From: Virgibacillus subterraneus
Lineage (GTDB): Bacteria; Bacillota; Bacilli; Bacillales; Amphibacillaceae
DNA: 64,000 nt
Assembly: GCF_900110695.1 (NCBI RefSeq)
Contig: NZ_FOEH01000008.1
Location: 1 to 64,000 of the forward strand
Direction of reading: 5' to 3'
A program made the translations under genes and the position numbers. A model generated the notes under the pieces. That model was not told the DNA's origin. It ran no database searches and was given only the letters and a program-made list of their open reading frames with translations. The first letter of the stretch is position 1; each line of letters opens with the position of its first letter. Shown here in pieces: positions 43,556 to 53,264 of the stretch.

Positions 43556-44614
43556 ATGCAAAATTATCGAATCGATCAAAGTAAAGGAATGGAGTTAGGT
43601 ATATATACATTAGGTGACCATTTACCAGATCCTTCAACGGGAGAGAGAATACCTGCGGGACAACGCGTTAATGAAATTATTGAATATGCGAAGCTTGCTG
43701 ATCAGGCAGGTATTGATTTCTTTAGTGTTGGTGAAAGTCATCAGGATTATTTTGCAACGCAGGCACATTCTGTTGTATTATCAGCTATTGCTCAGGCAAC
43801 AGAAAATATAAAAATATCCAGTTCATCAACGATTATCAGTACATTGGATCCTGTGCGTGTATATGAGGATTTTGCAACAATCGATTTAATTTCAAAGGGA
43901 CGTGCGGAGATTATCGCTGGCCGTGCATCCAGAGTAGGGAACTTTGATTTGTTAGGCTATAGCCTCCGTGACTACGAGGAATTATATGAAGAAAAGTTTG
44001 ATCTACTGCTGAAACTTAATGAAGAGGAAGTAGTCAATTGGAGTGGAGAATATCGACCACCATTAAAGGATGCTAGGGTTATTCCGCGTCCGCAAAATGG
44101 ATCAATGCCAATTTGGCGTGCTGTTGGTGGTTCACCTGCCAGTGCCAGAAAAGCTGGTAATGCTGGAGTAGGGATGTTTTTAGCTCATTTAGGTGGTCCA
44201 GTTACTGCTTTTAAACGAGCTGTTGATGCCTACCGTGATGCTGCGCAGCGTAGCGGATTTGACCCAGCAGAACTTCCTGTTGCGACGGCTGGTTTTTTCT
44301 ATGCAGCAGAGACTTCACAGCAAGCTTTAAAAGATATGTATCCTCACATCAATGAAGGAATGAAACGAACCAACGGACAAGGGTTTCCTAAGCAGCACTT
44401 TGCACAGGGTGTAGATCCGCATAATGTCATGAACATCGGCAGTCCGCAAGAAATCATTGAAAAGATTCTCTATCAGCATGAAGTATTTGGTCACCAACGT
44501 TATATTGCACAAATCGATTTTGGTGGTGTTCCCTTTGAACGGCTAATGAAAAATATTGAGCTGATTGGTACAGAAATTTTACCAGCCATTAAAAAATATA
44601 CTGCAAAGAAATAG
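43556..44614 (+). CDS. LLM-class flavin-dependent oxidoreductase
   Basis: 352-residue luciferase-like TIM-barrel monooxygenase. It starts GMELGIYTLGDHLPD and shows YAKLADQAGIDFFSVGESHQ, SSSSTIISTLDPVRVYEDFATIDL and GRASRVGNFDLLGY, typical of the F420/FMN-dependent LLM group in Firmicutes. It needs reduced FMN, which the next gene's reductase can supply. The ATG at 43556 has AAAGGGTAGGAAAAT upstream; the frame open from 43517 has no binding site. Confidence 0.9.
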   Translation: MQNYRIDQSKGMELGIYTLGDHLPDPSTGERIPAGQRVNEIIEYAKLADQAGIDFFSVGESHQDYFATQAHSVVLSAIAQATENIKISSSSTIISTLDPVRVYEDFATIDLISKGRAEIIAGRASRVGNFDLLGYSLRDYEELYEEKFDLLLKLNEEEVVNWSGEYRPPLKDARVIPRPQNGSMPIWRAVGGSPASARKAGNAGVGMFLAHLGGPVTAFKRAVDAYRDAAQRSGFDPAELPVATAGFFYAAETSQQALKDMYPHINEGMKRTNGQGFPKQHFAQGVDPHNVMNIGSPQEIIEKILYQHEVFGHQRYIAQIDFGGVPFERLMKNIELIGTEILPAIKKYTAKK

Positions 44615-44626
44615 GGGGCAGAGAAC

Positions 44627-45193
44627 ATGAAGATTGTTGGGTTATCTGGTTCAATAGTTGGTTCAAAAACTAGAACAGCTATGGATTACACAATGAAAGC
44701 AATCGCTGAAAAATATCCGAATGTGGAAGCGACATTAATTGATTTAGCAGAATATAACGTTCAGTTTAGTGATGGACGCAATTATTTGGAATATGAAGGC
44801 GACACAAAATATATCACACAAACAATGATGGAAGCAGATGCAATCATTATTGGTACACCAATTTTTCAGGCATCCATACCAGCCACATTAAAGAACATAT
44901 TTGATTTACTTCCTGAGAATTCATTTCGCGATAAAGTTGTCGGTATGCTTGTGACTGCAGGTTCGCCCAAGCATTATTTGATTGCAGAAAATCAATTAAA
45001 GCCTATTTTAGGTTATATGAAAGCACAAATTGTTCAGACGTATGTATTTATCGAAGAAGAGGATTTCTATCGAAAAGAAATCACCAATGATGATGTGTTA
45101 TTCCGCATTGATCGTTTAGTGGAAGATACAGTCGTATTAACAGAAACATATACGAGTATTCGTGAGGCAAAAGAAGCGGAATACGACTTTTAG
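44627..45193 (+). CDS. NADPH-dependent FMN reductase
   Basis: 188-residue flavodoxin-fold reductase. The phosphate-binding loop is GLSGSIVGSKTRTAM at the N-terminus; the second motif GTPIFQASIPATLKNIFDLLP binds FMN. AGGGGGCAGAGAAC precedes the ATG, 12 bp after the monooxygenase stop. It most likely delivers FMNH2 to that monooxygenase, as in SsuE/SsuD-type pairs. Confidence 0.92.
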   Translation: MKIVGLSGSIVGSKTRTAMDYTMKAIAEKYPNVEATLIDLAEYNVQFSDGRNYLEYEGDTKYITQTMMEADAIIIGTPIFQASIPATLKNIFDLLPENSFRDKVVGMLVTAGSPKHYLIAENQLKPILGYMKAQIVQTYVFIEEEDFYRKEITNDDVLFRIDRLVEDTVVLTETYTSIREAKEAEYDF

Positions 45194-45215
45194 TAGAGTA
45201 ATTGCTATTAGAAAA

Positions 45216-45731
45216 GTGACCGGGACAAAAGTGTGTTAGTCAAGGTAAAATCCGAACTAGGATTCAAAATTCTTGAAATAGAATTTGAATTAGTTCGGAT
45301 TATTTTGTGCTGATTAGATATAAAATGCGACACAAGTTAAAAGAAAATTAAGAGCTATGACACCGCTCCGGAAATACACTTCGCGCACCTAGGACGGCTG
45401 GCAAGCCTCCTCGTGCTGCGCACTGCGGGGTCTCGCCTATACCTTTCCTCCCGCAGGAGTCTACGTGTATTTCCTGCGCTGGATATTGCTCTCTATATCC
45501 TATAGTTAACAAAAATTATATTAATGGATAAAACAAGATTTTAAACTTTTAAACCATTCCAACTTCGTGGTCAGAGGGTCACACTAAATACTACAAATCG
45601 GTTATCTTAAGTTACTTTGCAGTTTATATCAACTACATATTAGGTCGAACTTTTGAAAATGAACGATCAAACATCCTATATTGTTGTTATTCGTCTTTAA
45701 AGTTGAAAGTATTAGTTATGTCCCAGACTCT
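45216..45731. repeat. Family-B repeat element, about 515 bp
   Basis: Left end GTGACCGGGACAAAAGTGTG with ATCCGAACTAGGATTC..GAATTAGTTCGGAT hairpin; right end TTATTCGTCTTTAAAG..TTAGTTATGTCCCAGACTCT. The ends form an imperfect terminal inverted repeat (GGGACAAAAG / TTATGTCCC). The interior 45360-45490 is a GC-rich block (GCCTCCTCGTGCTGCGCACTGCGGGG) also found at 50849. No ORF inside. A second, larger copy lies at 61354-62069. Confidence 0.8.
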
Positions 45732-45814
45732 TTCTTTACTAGCATAAAACCTCCAATACAAGGAATAATATAAATGAATCTTATTGATCATTAAAACTAA
45801 TGGAGGATGTTTCT

Positions 45815-46087
45815 ATGGTACAACAGAACTTGCATCAACAGTTACAGCAAGCGAGTCATCAGATACAGGATGCCCAAGAGGCTGCAAGGCTTGCCCAAGG
45901 CTCAGATCCTCAATTGTTAGAGCAAGCTGAAAAGCAGTTACAGCAAGCAGAACAGGTATTGCAAAAGGCTCAGCAGGCGGGAACTGAGGCTACAGAGAAC
46001 CCACAATTTCAGCAAGCATATGAACAGCTGCATGATACGCGTCAGCAAGTGCAGGAAGCACAGCAAAATAATAGTGATGTGTTATAA
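45815..46087 (+). CDS. Gln-rich coiled-coil protein
   Basis: 90 residues with 27% or so Gln (QQNLHQQLQQASHQIQDAQEAA, QLQQAEQVLQKAQQA), forming an almost continuous amphipathic helix. ATGGAGGATG at 45800 is the ribosome binding site, so the ATG at 45815 is the start. No family named; small Gln-rich proteins like this occur in spore-forming Bacilli. Monocistronic with a terminator at 46101. Confidence 0.7.
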   Translation: MVQQNLHQQLQQASHQIQDAQEAARLAQGSDPQLLEQAEKQLQQAEQVLQKAQQAGTEATENPQFQQAYEQLHDTRQQVQEAQQNNSDVL

Positions 46088-46100
46088 AGCTATTTAGGTC

Positions 46101-46137
46101 AAGCGCTTATCCTTAATGAAGGAAGGCGCTTTTTTTG
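46101..46137 (+). terminator. Intrinsic terminator
   Basis: AAGCGCTTATCCTT / AAGGAAGGCGCTTTTTTT. Confidence 0.85.
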
Positions 46138-46192
46138 CAGCTAAGAAAGTATCTACTGCATAGTAGGATTGGTGATATCCCAAGTTTTCTAA
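46137..46192 (+). repeat. Family-A repeat, deleted copy
   Basis: GCAGCTAAGAAAGTATCTACTGCATAG ... CCCAAGTTTTCTAA: both ends conserved, about 35 bp of the middle lost. Confidence 0.75.
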
Positions 46193-46336
46193 ATACAACT
46201 ATAATATTGAGTTTACCGTAGGAGTTTGAAATAATTGGTATTAAATAGTTGGTAAATCATAGGACCTCTTAGCAAATTTGCATACTTTCTTGATAATTTT
46301 GGGATATACTGAGAAAAGCTAGGAGGTGGTTATGCG

Positions 46337-46555
46337 ATGCACATGATGAATGGTTATGGATTTTTTGGATGGATAATGATTATATTTTGGATTGGATTAT
46401 TTATTTTAGGCATTCTCCTGATCACAAATTATCTTAATGGTGGTCGCAAGAGAACACCATTACAGATTCTAAAGGAACGTTTGGCGAAAGGAGAAATAAG
46501 TGAGGCAGAGTATGAACAGTTAAAATCTGTACTAGAACGGGATAAGAGGGGGTGA
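46337..46555 (+). CDS. SHOCT-domain membrane protein
   Basis: 72 residues: a hydrophobic helix (FGWIMIIFWIGLFILGILLI) and a C-terminal SHOCT motif (LKERLAKGEISEAEYEQLKSVL). SHOCT is a short oligomerisation motif found with membrane proteins, often near metal-stress genes. AGGAGGTGGTTATGCG precedes the ATG. Its stop overlaps the next gene's start. First gene of a block that ends with the two-component system. Confidence 0.88.
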   Translation: MHMMNGYGFFGWIMIIFWIGLFILGILLITNYLNGGRKRTPLQILKERLAKGEISEAEYEQLKSVLERDKRG

Positions 46556-46560
46556 TGAGC

Positions 46561-47166
46561 ATGAACCGACATACAGACATCATTAAGAAAAGGTATGATA
46601 GGATATCATCTGTGTTTGATGTGATGGATCATATGATTAGGTCATCATGGCGTGAGGAGTTACTTGGTAATTTGCATGGAGATATTTTGGAAGTAGGGGT
46701 GGGCACTGGGTCCAACCTTCCATTCTATCCTTCAAATGTAAATGTCACTGGAATTGACTTTAGTCCCAGAATGCTGGCAAAGGCGTATGGTAAAACGGAC
46801 AAGACTGAGGCTGATATTACATTGAAAGAAATGGATGCACAACAAATGGATTTTCCTGATAATACTTTTGACGTTGTTGTTTCGACATGTGTTTTTTGTT
46901 CAGTGCCTGACCCGGTTGCCGGATTTAAAGAAATTCGTCGTGTAGTGAAACCTAACGGTAAGATAGTAATGCTTGAGCATATGCGGAGTGAACATCCGTT
47001 TGCAGCCAGAATACTTGATGCTGTAAACCCGCTAACAGTAAGAATTGTAGGGGCTAATGTAAATCGTAAAACGATCGAAAACATAGAGAAGGCCGGCTTA
47101 ACAGTTAAGGAGCAAAACTATTTAATGACATCCATTATGAGAAAGCTGGTATTGACTCCTAATTAA
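46561..47166 (+). CDS. Class I SAM-dependent methyltransferase
   Basis: 201-residue methyltransferase similar to phosphatidylethanolamine/UbiE-type enzymes. Motif I is ILEVGVGTGSNLPFYP, motif post-I GIDFSPRMLAKA, motif II FDVVVSTCVFCSVPDP, motif III IVMLEHM. The N-terminal YDRISSVFDVMD matches the UbiE-like group. Start candidates are GTG 46552, ATG 46555 and ATG 46561; AGAGGGGGTGATG favours 46561. Substrate unknown. Overlaps the SHOCT gene. Confidence 0.85.
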   Translation: MNRHTDIIKKRYDRISSVFDVMDHMIRSSWREELLGNLHGDILEVGVGTGSNLPFYPSNVNVTGIDFSPRMLAKAYGKTDKTEADITLKEMDAQQMDFPDNTFDVVVSTCVFCSVPDPVAGFKEIRRVVKPNGKIVMLEHMRSEHPFAARILDAVNPLTVRIVGANVNRKTIENIEKAGLTVKEQNYLMTSIMRKLVLTPN

Positions 47167-47206
47167 TAAACGCTGCACATTAATAACTGAATGGAGGTAG
47201 TACCAA

Positions 47207-48112
47207 ATGATAAAAAAGTTAGTATTTCTTATTATAATTTTAACGGGAATTTTAATAACCGGATGTAACAGTAATGACGATCAAGCATTTGAAGAGCCGT
47301 TTGATGGGAGTTTAGAGCATGTTCATGGAATGGGTTATGCTGGAAATGATGGCGGATTATATTTTGCATCTCATACTGGCCTGAAAATTTATCGGGATGG
47401 TGAATGGTTTGAAACGACGAAGAATTTTAACGATTATATGGGATTTAGTCCAGTTGATCAAGGTTTCTACACATCAGGACATCCTGGTAAAGATTCAGAC
47501 TTACCGAACCCGCTAGGTATTCAGCGTAGCTTTGATGGTGGAGAAACTTTAAAAAGTATCGATTTTGTAGGTGAAACAGACTTTCATGAAATGGCTGTAG
47601 GTTATACAAGCCATGATATCTTTTTAAAAAATCATAAGGAAAATTCTAAGCTGGGTGTAGGTTTTTATATAAGTTCTGACAATGGAGAGTCGTGGGAAGG
47701 CATAGTTGCTTCAGGTATAGAAGGTGAGGTTTTTGCATTAGCTATTCATCCGTCTGATTCTGATTATTTAGCAGCAGCGACAACTACTGGTATTTATCTG
47801 TCCAATGACAGAGGAAAGAATTTTAAGATGATAACAGAAGGTGTACAGGGGACAGCTGTTTATTTTAATGAGGAAAATTTGATTTATGCAAGCTATGACT
47901 CTACACCATCCCTTGCTAAATTTAACATAAAAACTGGCGAGCAAGTGACAATTAATCTTCCAGAGTTAACTGAAGATGGTCCTGTAAATATTGCCCAAAA
48001 TCAACAAAATAATCAAGAGTTAGCTATATATACTACAAAAGGAAATGCTTATATATCTGAGGATTCAACTGAAACGTGGTTGCAGATTCTGGAAAATGGA
48101 AAAGTAAAATAA
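47207..48112 (+). CDS. Beta-propeller lipoprotein (F510_1955 glycosylhydrolase-like)
   Basis: 301-residue lipoprotein. Lipobox ITGC at residue 20 predicts lipidation at Cys20. The mature part has sialidase/BNR-type repeats (SFDGGETLKSI, SSDNGESWEGI, SNDRGKNFKMI, SEDSTETWLQI) and the opening HVHGMGY motif of the F510_1955 family. Despite the family name, no glycosidase activity is proven. Such proteins are often encoded near copper genes in Bacilli. AATGGAGGTAGTACCAA precedes the ATG. Confidence 0.85.
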   Translation: MIKKLVFLIIILTGILITGCNSNDDQAFEEPFDGSLEHVHGMGYAGNDGGLYFASHTGLKIYRDGEWFETTKNFNDYMGFSPVDQGFYTSGHPGKDSDLPNPLGIQRSFDGGETLKSIDFVGETDFHEMAVGYTSHDIFLKNHKENSKLGVGFYISSDNGESWEGIVASGIEGEVFALAIHPSDSDYLAAATTTGIYLSNDRGKNFKMITEGVQGTAVYFNEENLIYASYDSTPSLAKFNIKTGEQVTINLPELTEDGPVNIAQNQQNNQELAIYTTKGNAYISEDSTETWLQILENGKVK

Positions 48113-48156
48113 TGTTATAAGTCTGTCATCTATATTTAGAAATAAAGAGGTAGTTT

Positions 48157-49545
48157 ATGTTTATTAAACTTTCATTTAAAATTGGATTTCTATTTTTTGT
48201 ATTTATTTTAATTATTGAATCGCTTTTATTTTTTGTACTATACACGAATATAGCGAATGAACGAATTGAAGATGTGCTTGACAATTTATTAGCACGTGCC
48301 AATACACATAGCGAAGTATTGGAGCTGAATCTTAACGAATCGACCTTGGAACATGTTGGAATAATGGAATCAGCTTCTGATTTTGTAGTTGTCATTACAG
48401 ATGAATTAGGTAATGTAATCAATCATTCTGATACTATTCAGCAAGAAATGAGGCCAGTGCTTGAAGCCGTTAATTACAATGCAAACCAAACGGAAGGACG
48501 AGTTGTTGAAGATCGTTGGGATGATAAACAATATATCGCAGCAGAAAGTCCTGTGAATGTTGGTGGGGACCAAAGAGGTCATGTCTTTATGTTTGCAGAT
48601 ACAGCCGATGTAAAGAAAAACGTCAATCAGCTCAGCAACCAGTTTATTGTAATAGCTCTACTTACATTTGGTCTAACGATTATTACTATCTTTATTTTAT
48701 CCAGGTTTATTACCTATCCCTTAATTAAAATGAAAGAAGCAACAGAGCAATTAAGTTTGGGAAGAAACAAAGTTGAGTTACACACGGATAGAAAGGACGA
48801 GTTAGGAGAGTTGGCTAAGTCTATTACAAAATTAGCCAACGAACTTGACCAGCTAAAAACTGCCAGAAATGAGTTTTTAGCCAGCATTTCACATGAACTT
48901 AGGACTCCTTTAACCTATATAAAGGGATATGCTGACATTATTAATCGTCAAGACATAACCGAATCTGAAGTGAAAGAGTATACCACAATCATTCGTGAAG
49001 AGTCAGAGCACTTATCGATATTAATTAGGAATTTATTTGAATTAGCTAAGATGGATAGGAATAGATTTACAATTCAGCGTGAAGAAGTCTCTTTGCATGA
49101 ACTTATTCATTCCATAGCTGATCGGATTAAGCCTGCTTTTGCTGAAAAAAATATCAACTTTACAATAAACTGTCCTGAAAATACAGTTGCCTTTGTTGAT
49201 CCTGAAAGATTTGAACAAGTTCTAGTAAATATACTGGATAATGCCAAAAAGCATTCTTCTGAAGGTACAAATGTTCAGCTTGAAGTAAGTCAAATAGGAA
49301 AAGAAGTAATCGTTGCCATTACCGATGAAGGAGAAGGTATACCTAATAAAGATTTGCCATATGTTTTCGATCGCTTATATCGTGTTGAAAAGTCGCGATC
49401 AAGGCAAAGTGGCGGATCTGGTTTAGGGCTAACAATTGCCAAGGAAATAATAGAAGCACATGGTGGTCAGATAGAAATTAAAAGCGAACAAGGCGAAGGT
49501 ACGAGCGTTATCATAAGATTAATAAGAGGTGGCAATGATGTATAG
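48157..49545 (+). CDS. Sensor histidine kinase with HAMP domain
   Basis: 462-residue membrane kinase. TM1 is about residues 9-30, an external sensor about 31-160, TM2 about 165-185, HAMP about 187-238, then HisKA with the phospho-accepting His (ISHELRTPL, about residue 246) and HATPase_c (NILDNAKKHS, DEGEGIP, GGSGLGLTIAKEI). All boxes are intact. Partner response regulator follows with overlap. Because it lies between a BNR lipoprotein and copper genes, envelope metal stress is a plausible signal, but the sensor domain shows no metal motif. Confidence 0.93.
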   Translation: MFIKLSFKIGFLFFVFILIIESLLFFVLYTNIANERIEDVLDNLLARANTHSEVLELNLNESTLEHVGIMESASDFVVVITDELGNVINHSDTIQQEMRPVLEAVNYNANQTEGRVVEDRWDDKQYIAAESPVNVGGDQRGHVFMFADTADVKKNVNQLSNQFIVIALLTFGLTIITIFILSRFITYPLIKMKEATEQLSLGRNKVELHTDRKDELGELAKSITKLANELDQLKTARNEFLASISHELRTPLTYIKGYADIINRQDITESEVKEYTTIIREESEHLSILIRNLFELAKMDRNRFTIQREEVSLHELIHSIADRIKPAFAEKNINFTINCPENTVAFVDPERFEQVLVNILDNAKKHSSEGTNVQLEVSQIGKEVIVAITDEGEGIPNKDLPYVFDRLYRVEKSRSRQSGGSGLGLTIAKEIIEAHGGQIEIKSEQGEGTSVIIRLIRGGNDV

Positions 49546-50209
49546 TGTTCTTATAATTGACGATGAAAAGCGTATGTTAGATTTATTAGCATTGTACTTA
49601 AGACCGCATGATTATACGTGTAAAAAAGCACAAGGAGCTAATGAAGCATTACTATTTTTAGAAGAGGAAGACTTTGATATTGTCTTACTTGACATTATGA
49701 TGCCTGAAATGGATGGGTGGGAGCTCTGTCAGGAAATTAGGAGTATATCTGATGTTCCAATCATTATGGTAACAGCTCGTGACCAAAAAGAAGACATTGT
49801 TAAAGGCTTAAAGTTAGGTGCAGATGATTATATTGCAAAACCTATTGATGAAAATGAATTATTGGCCAGAATGGAAGCTTTGTTACGCAGAAGAACTCCA
49901 GCAAATCGCATAGAAACGAATGGACTGGTATGGGACGAGGAAAGGTATGAGCTTTCTTATAAAAACCAGCCTATTAAAGTAACCCCTAAGGAGTTTGCTA
50001 TGGTTGGTCATCTGTTGAAAAAGCCAAACCAAGTTTTTTCCAGGGAGCAGCTAATTGATTTGATTTGGGGATTTGATACAAATACGGAAGGAAGAACAGT
50101 TGATTCACATGTACGGAATATGAGAGAGAAAATCAGGCAAGTAGGATTCCCGATTGATGATCATTTTAAAACAGTTTGGGGAGTTGGGTATAAGTGGATT
50201 AACATGTAG
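49538..50209 (+). CDS. OmpR-family response regulator
   Basis: 223-residue DNA-binding regulator. Receiver domain with DDE at the N-terminus, phospho-accepting Asp52 (VLLDIMMPEMDGW), Thr in MVTARD and Lys in YIAKPI; winged-helix Trans_reg_C domain from about 125 (VTPKEFAMVGHLLKKPNQVFSREQLIDLIWG, TVDSHVRNMREKI, VWGVGYKW). GAGGTGG at 49525 fits the ATG at 49538 best; it overlaps the kinase gene. The divergent short dyad AACAT..ATGTT at 50229 may be a target site before the next gene. Confidence 0.93.
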   Translation: MYSVLIIDDEKRMLDLLALYLRPHDYTCKKAQGANEALLFLEEEDFDIVLLDIMMPEMDGWELCQEIRSISDVPIIMVTARDQKEDIVKGLKLGADDYIAKPIDENELLARMEALLRRRTPANRIETNGLVWDEERYELSYKNQPIKVTPKEFAMVGHLLKKPNQVFSREQLIDLIWGFDTNTEGRTVDSHVRNMREKIRQVGFPIDDHFKTVWGVGYKWINM

Positions 50210-50296
50210 TTATAAAAGTTCAATATGTTGTAACATTTTCTTGATATGTTCTCGAAACCTCTTCTTTATAGTAGTGAATGAAGGGAGGAACACATA

Positions 50297-50542
50297 ATGA
50301 AAAAGAAACTTTTGGCAATTGCATTGGCTGTTTTTGTGGCATTAGGTGTAGGTAATGTTGTTTTCGCACATGGTGCTGCTGATAACGGTGGTGAAAATGG
50401 GTGGAGTTTTGAAGAGATGGTTCCCTTTATGAAGGATATGCACCCAAACATGAACCAACAAGAGATGGAGCAATTCTATCAAGACTGCCATGGTTCCAAT
50501 GGTAATGAATTTCCTAATCGACACATGGATAACCAATTTTAA
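50297..50542 (+). CDS. Small secreted protein with Met/His-rich tail
   Basis: 81 residues. A signal peptide spans 1-25 (KKKLLAIALAVFVALGVGNVVFA, cleavage after VFA-H). The mature part begins HGAADNGG and contains FMKDMHPNMNQQEMEQFYQDCHG, with several Met, His and one Cys that could bind Cu(I). GAAGGGAGGAACACATA precedes the ATG. It lies directly after the two-component system and may be its target. No family name known. Confidence 0.75.
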   Translation: MKKKLLAIALAVFVALGVGNVVFAHGAADNGGENGWSFEEMVPFMKDMHPNMNQQEMEQFYQDCHGSNGNEFPNRHMDNQF

Positions 50543-50566
50543 TGTTTATTATATTAGCTAACGACA

Positions 50567-50605
50567 TGAATGGAACTATCTTACTTAGAGATGGTTCCAT
50601 TTTTT
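50567..50605 (+). terminator. Intrinsic terminator
   Basis: AATGGAACTATCT / AGATGGTTCCATT followed by TTTTT. Confidence 0.85.
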
Positions 50606-50739
50606 AGCAGTTAGGAAAGCAAAGCAAAATCCGTTTTCATAAGAACGAATGCCACATTTTTTAAGTTTAAAAATGGAAATCAATTTCATAATTCAAAAAA
50701 TAAAGCAGTAAATTCAAAACTATTTATAAATGTTCTAGG

Positions 50740-50935
50740 CCTGTTGATCTCCACTGCAGGCGGACGCTTTCACCCTCCGGGTACAAGTGCGACATCTGTT
50801 CAAGCTGAAGCTTTCACAGTGTCTTCTATGCCGCCGGGCATGGCTTGAGCCTCCTCGTGCTATCGCACTGTGGGGTCTCAAGACTCATGCTATTCCTGCA
50901 GGATCGCCGCCCTCCGTTCCAATCAACGATATTAG
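50740..50935. repeat. GC-rich intergenic repeat (Bacillales type)
   Basis: Contrasts sharply with the AT-rich flanks. Core CTCCTCGTGCTATCGCACTG and GACTCATGCTATTCCTGCAGG can fold into hairpins; the first core recurs inside the family-B copy at 45404. Confidence 0.7.
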
Positions 50936-51037
50936 TACTTTGAATTCACGAACGATAGAATATTAGTTCGCGCAATTCGAATAAATGATGAATATAAGTA
51001 TTTATGAAATTGACTTATGGAAATAATGATTAAAAAT

Positions 51038-51055
51038 ACTGTATAGGGGTATAGT
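51038..51055 (+). promoter_or_regulatory. Candidate CsoR/CopY-type copper operator
   Basis: ACTGTATAGGGGTATAGT, a dyad with a central GGGG resembling the TATACCCC..GGGGTATA elements bound by copper-sensing CsoR in Firmicutes, 48 bp before copB. A TTGACT -35 at 51010 lies upstream. Inference from pattern only. Confidence 0.5.
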
Positions 51056-51102
51056 TCCAAGTAGATAATAATTATAGTAAGTAAATGTGAGGAGGCCAAT
51101 GT

Positions 51103-53181
51103 ATGGAACGAAAAGATGGCAAATCTATTGGACATGACCATAAGCAACATGAACATCAGAATCATGATCATCATGAACAACACCAACATGATGAACATAA
51201 TCACCATGATCACGGTGAACACGGCGGTCATGGTCATCATGATCATGGTGATATGGTCAATGATTTCAAAAAAAGGTTTTATATATCCCTTATTGTAACG
51301 ATCCCTATTCTGATTTTGTCTCCGATGATACAGGATTTTATTGGCGTTGATTGGGGGTTCCCGACTGATCAATACATCCTGTTCGCACTGGCGACATTCG
51401 TATTTTTCTACGGTGGCTGGCCGTTTATTACTGGCGGTATTAGTGAACTGAAAGATAAGAACCCTGGTATGATGACATTGATTGGCCTTGCAATAGTAGT
51501 TGCCTATGGCTATAGTTCACTTACTGTTTTTGGTTGGGAAGGCAAAGACTTCTTCTGGGAGCTGGCCACGCTGATTGATATTATGCTGCTTGGTCATTGG
51601 ATTGAGATGCGATCAGTAATGGGAGCATCAAATGCACTGGAGGAACTTGTCAAACTAATGCCAAGTGAAGCGCATAAATTGGATGAGAACGATAATATAG
51701 AAGATGTAGCAATATCTGATTTACAAAATGAAGATAGAGTACTCGTTAAACCGGGCGAAAAAATTCCCGTAGATGGGACAATTCTTGATGGCAAATCTGC
51801 AGTTGATGAATCTATGCTTACTGGTGAGTCTGTTCCAGTTGAGAAATATAAAGGTGATGAAGTAATAGGTGGATCAGTTAACAATGAAGGATCCCTGACA
51901 ATTCAAGTAGAGAAAACAGGTGATGATTCCTATTTATCGCAAGTGATAAAATTGGTTAGAGAGGCACAAGCATCACGCTCGCGTACACAGGACTTCACGG
52001 ATAGAGCTGCTAAATGGTTATTTTATATTGCATTAGCTTCCGGGTTCATTACCTTGTTTATTTGGCTTATTTTAGGATATTCTTTTGTTATTGCACTGGA
52101 ACGCATGGTAACTGTTATGGTTATTACTTGTCCACATGCACTGGGACTTGCGGCACCACTTGTTGTAGCAGTTTCCACATCACTTTCAGCAAAACAAGGC
52201 CTGTTAATTCGTAATCGTGCCAATTTTGAAGGTGCACGGAATCTAAATGCTGTTGTTTTTGATAAAACTGGTACATTGACAAAAGGAGAGTTTGGTGTAA
52301 CAGACATTATCCCTTCTGCTGATATAAAAAAAGAAGATATACTAGTTTGGGCTGCAAGTCTGGAGCAAAATTCCGAGCATCCTCTTGCAGAAGGCATTGT
52401 AAATGAGGCAAAAGAGAAGGAATTGTCGTTGAAAAAAATAAGTGACTTTGAATCGATTACCGGAAAAGGTATTGAGGGAAAAGTAGATGGAAAAAAAGTG
52501 AATGTTGTCAGTCCAGGGTATGTCGATCAGCAGAATATGGAATATGATCATGAAACATTCAATCAATTGTCCGAAGACGGAAAAACAGTTGTATTTGTAC
52601 TTGTTGAAGATAAATTGATTGGAATGATTGCACTTGCTGATATGGTACGCGAAACAGCAAAAGAAGCAGTTGCATCTTTAAAAGAAAACGGCATCCATTC
52701 CATTATGCTGACAGGTGATAATCAAAAAGTGGCTGACTGGGTCGCTAAGCAATTGGACATCGATGAGGTATATGCAGAAGTGTTGCCTGATGATAAAGCA
52801 AATCAAGTGAAGAAAATTAAAGAAAAAGGCTGGAAGGTTGCCATGACTGGTGACGGTGTTAACGATGCACCTGCACTGGCAACAGCCGACTTAGGAATTG
52901 CAATTGGTGCAGGAACAGATGTAGCAATGGAAACAGCCGATGTTGTACTTGTGAAGAGCAATCCAAAAGATGTTGTTTCTTTAATGAATTTATCGAAAAA
53001 AACGTATCAGAAAATGGTACAAAACTTATGGTGGGCTGCAGGCTATAACATTTTCGCCATTCCATTGGCAGCTGGTGTTCTGGCACCAATAGGCATTATA
53101 TTGAGTCCTGCAGTTGGTGCGGTATTAATGAGTTTGAGCACGATTATTGTTGCGATTAACGCTAAGTTATTAAAAGCTTAG
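51103..53181 (+). CDS. copB: Copper-translocating P-type ATPase, CopB type
   Basis: 692-residue P1B-3-type ATPase that exports copper. Residues 1-50 are a His-rich metal-binding tail (repeated HDH/HEH). Six to eight helices follow. The transmembrane motif is CPH ([13 protein letters not shown], about residue 343), diagnostic for CopB-type pumps. TGES is at about 240, the phosphorylation motif DKTGTLT at about 386, and [11 protein letters not shown] at about 582. TGAGGAGGCCAATGT precedes the ATG. A CsoR-like dyad lies before the gene and a bidirectional terminator after it. Confidence 0.95.
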   Translation: MERKDGKSIGHDHKQHEHQNHDHHEQHQHDEHNHHDHGEHGGHGHHDHGDMVNDFKKRFYISLIVTIPILILSPMIQDFIGVDWGFPTDQYILFALATFVFFYGGWPFITGGISELKDKNPGMMTLIGLAIVVAYGYSSLTVFGWEGKDFFWELATLIDIMLLGHWIEMRSVMGASNALEELVKLMPSEAHKLDENDNIEDVAISDLQNEDRVLVKPGEKIPVDGTILDGKSAVDESMLTGESVPVEKYKGDEVIGGSVNNEGSLTIQVEKTGDDSYLSQVIKLVREAQASRSRTQDFTDRAAKWLFYIALASGFITLFIWLILGYSFVIALERMVTVMVITCPHALGLAAPLVVAVSTSLSAKQGLLIRNRANFEGARNLNAVVFDKTGTLTKGEFGVTDIIPSADIKKEDILVWAASLEQNSEHPLAEGIVNEAKEKELSLKKISDFESITGKGIEGKVDGKKVNVVSPGYVDQQNMEYDHETFNQLSEDGKTVVFVLVEDKLIGMIALADMVRETAKEAVASLKENGIHSIMLTGDNQKVADWVAKQLDIDEVYAEVLPDDKANQVKKIKEKGWKVAMTGDGVNDAPALATADLGIAIGAGTDVAMETADVVLVKSNPKDVVSLMNLSKKTYQKMVQNLWWAAGYNIFAIPLAAGVLAPIGIILSPAVGAVLMSLSTIIVAINAKLLKA

Positions 53182-53211
53182 AACCTCTTATACTTTCTTA
53201 TCTGCTTAGTG

Positions 53212-53258
53212 AAAAACGGTGTCCTAAAAAGCAAAATTGCTTTTGGCACCGTTTTTTT
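53212..53258. terminator. Bidirectional terminator between copB and convergent gene
   Basis: AAAAACGGTGTC / GGCACCGTTTTTTT; A-run on one side and T-run on the other allow use from both strands. Confidence 0.85.
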
Positions 53259-53264
53259 ACTTCA

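Larger units (their letters stand above)
50543..51102. other. Intergenic region, 560 bp
   Basis: Contains the terminator at 50567, a GC-rich repeat at 50740-50935 sharing GCCTCCTCGTGCT..GCACTG.GGGGTCTC with 45400, and the copB promoter region with a CsoR-like dyad at 51038. A minus-strand frame here and into copB is antisense to the His-rich repeat, not a gene. Confidence 0.6.

Noticed and set aside
45216..45731. A protein-coding or RNA gene in the 620-bp gap
   Set aside because: The sequence is a repeat with terminal inverted ends; no open frame with a start site, and no tRNA or known RNA motif was seen.
50932..51372. 146-codon minus-strand frame opposite the start of copB
   Set aside because: It is antisense to the His-rich tail (CAT/GAT repeats give long open frames) and has no family resemblance.
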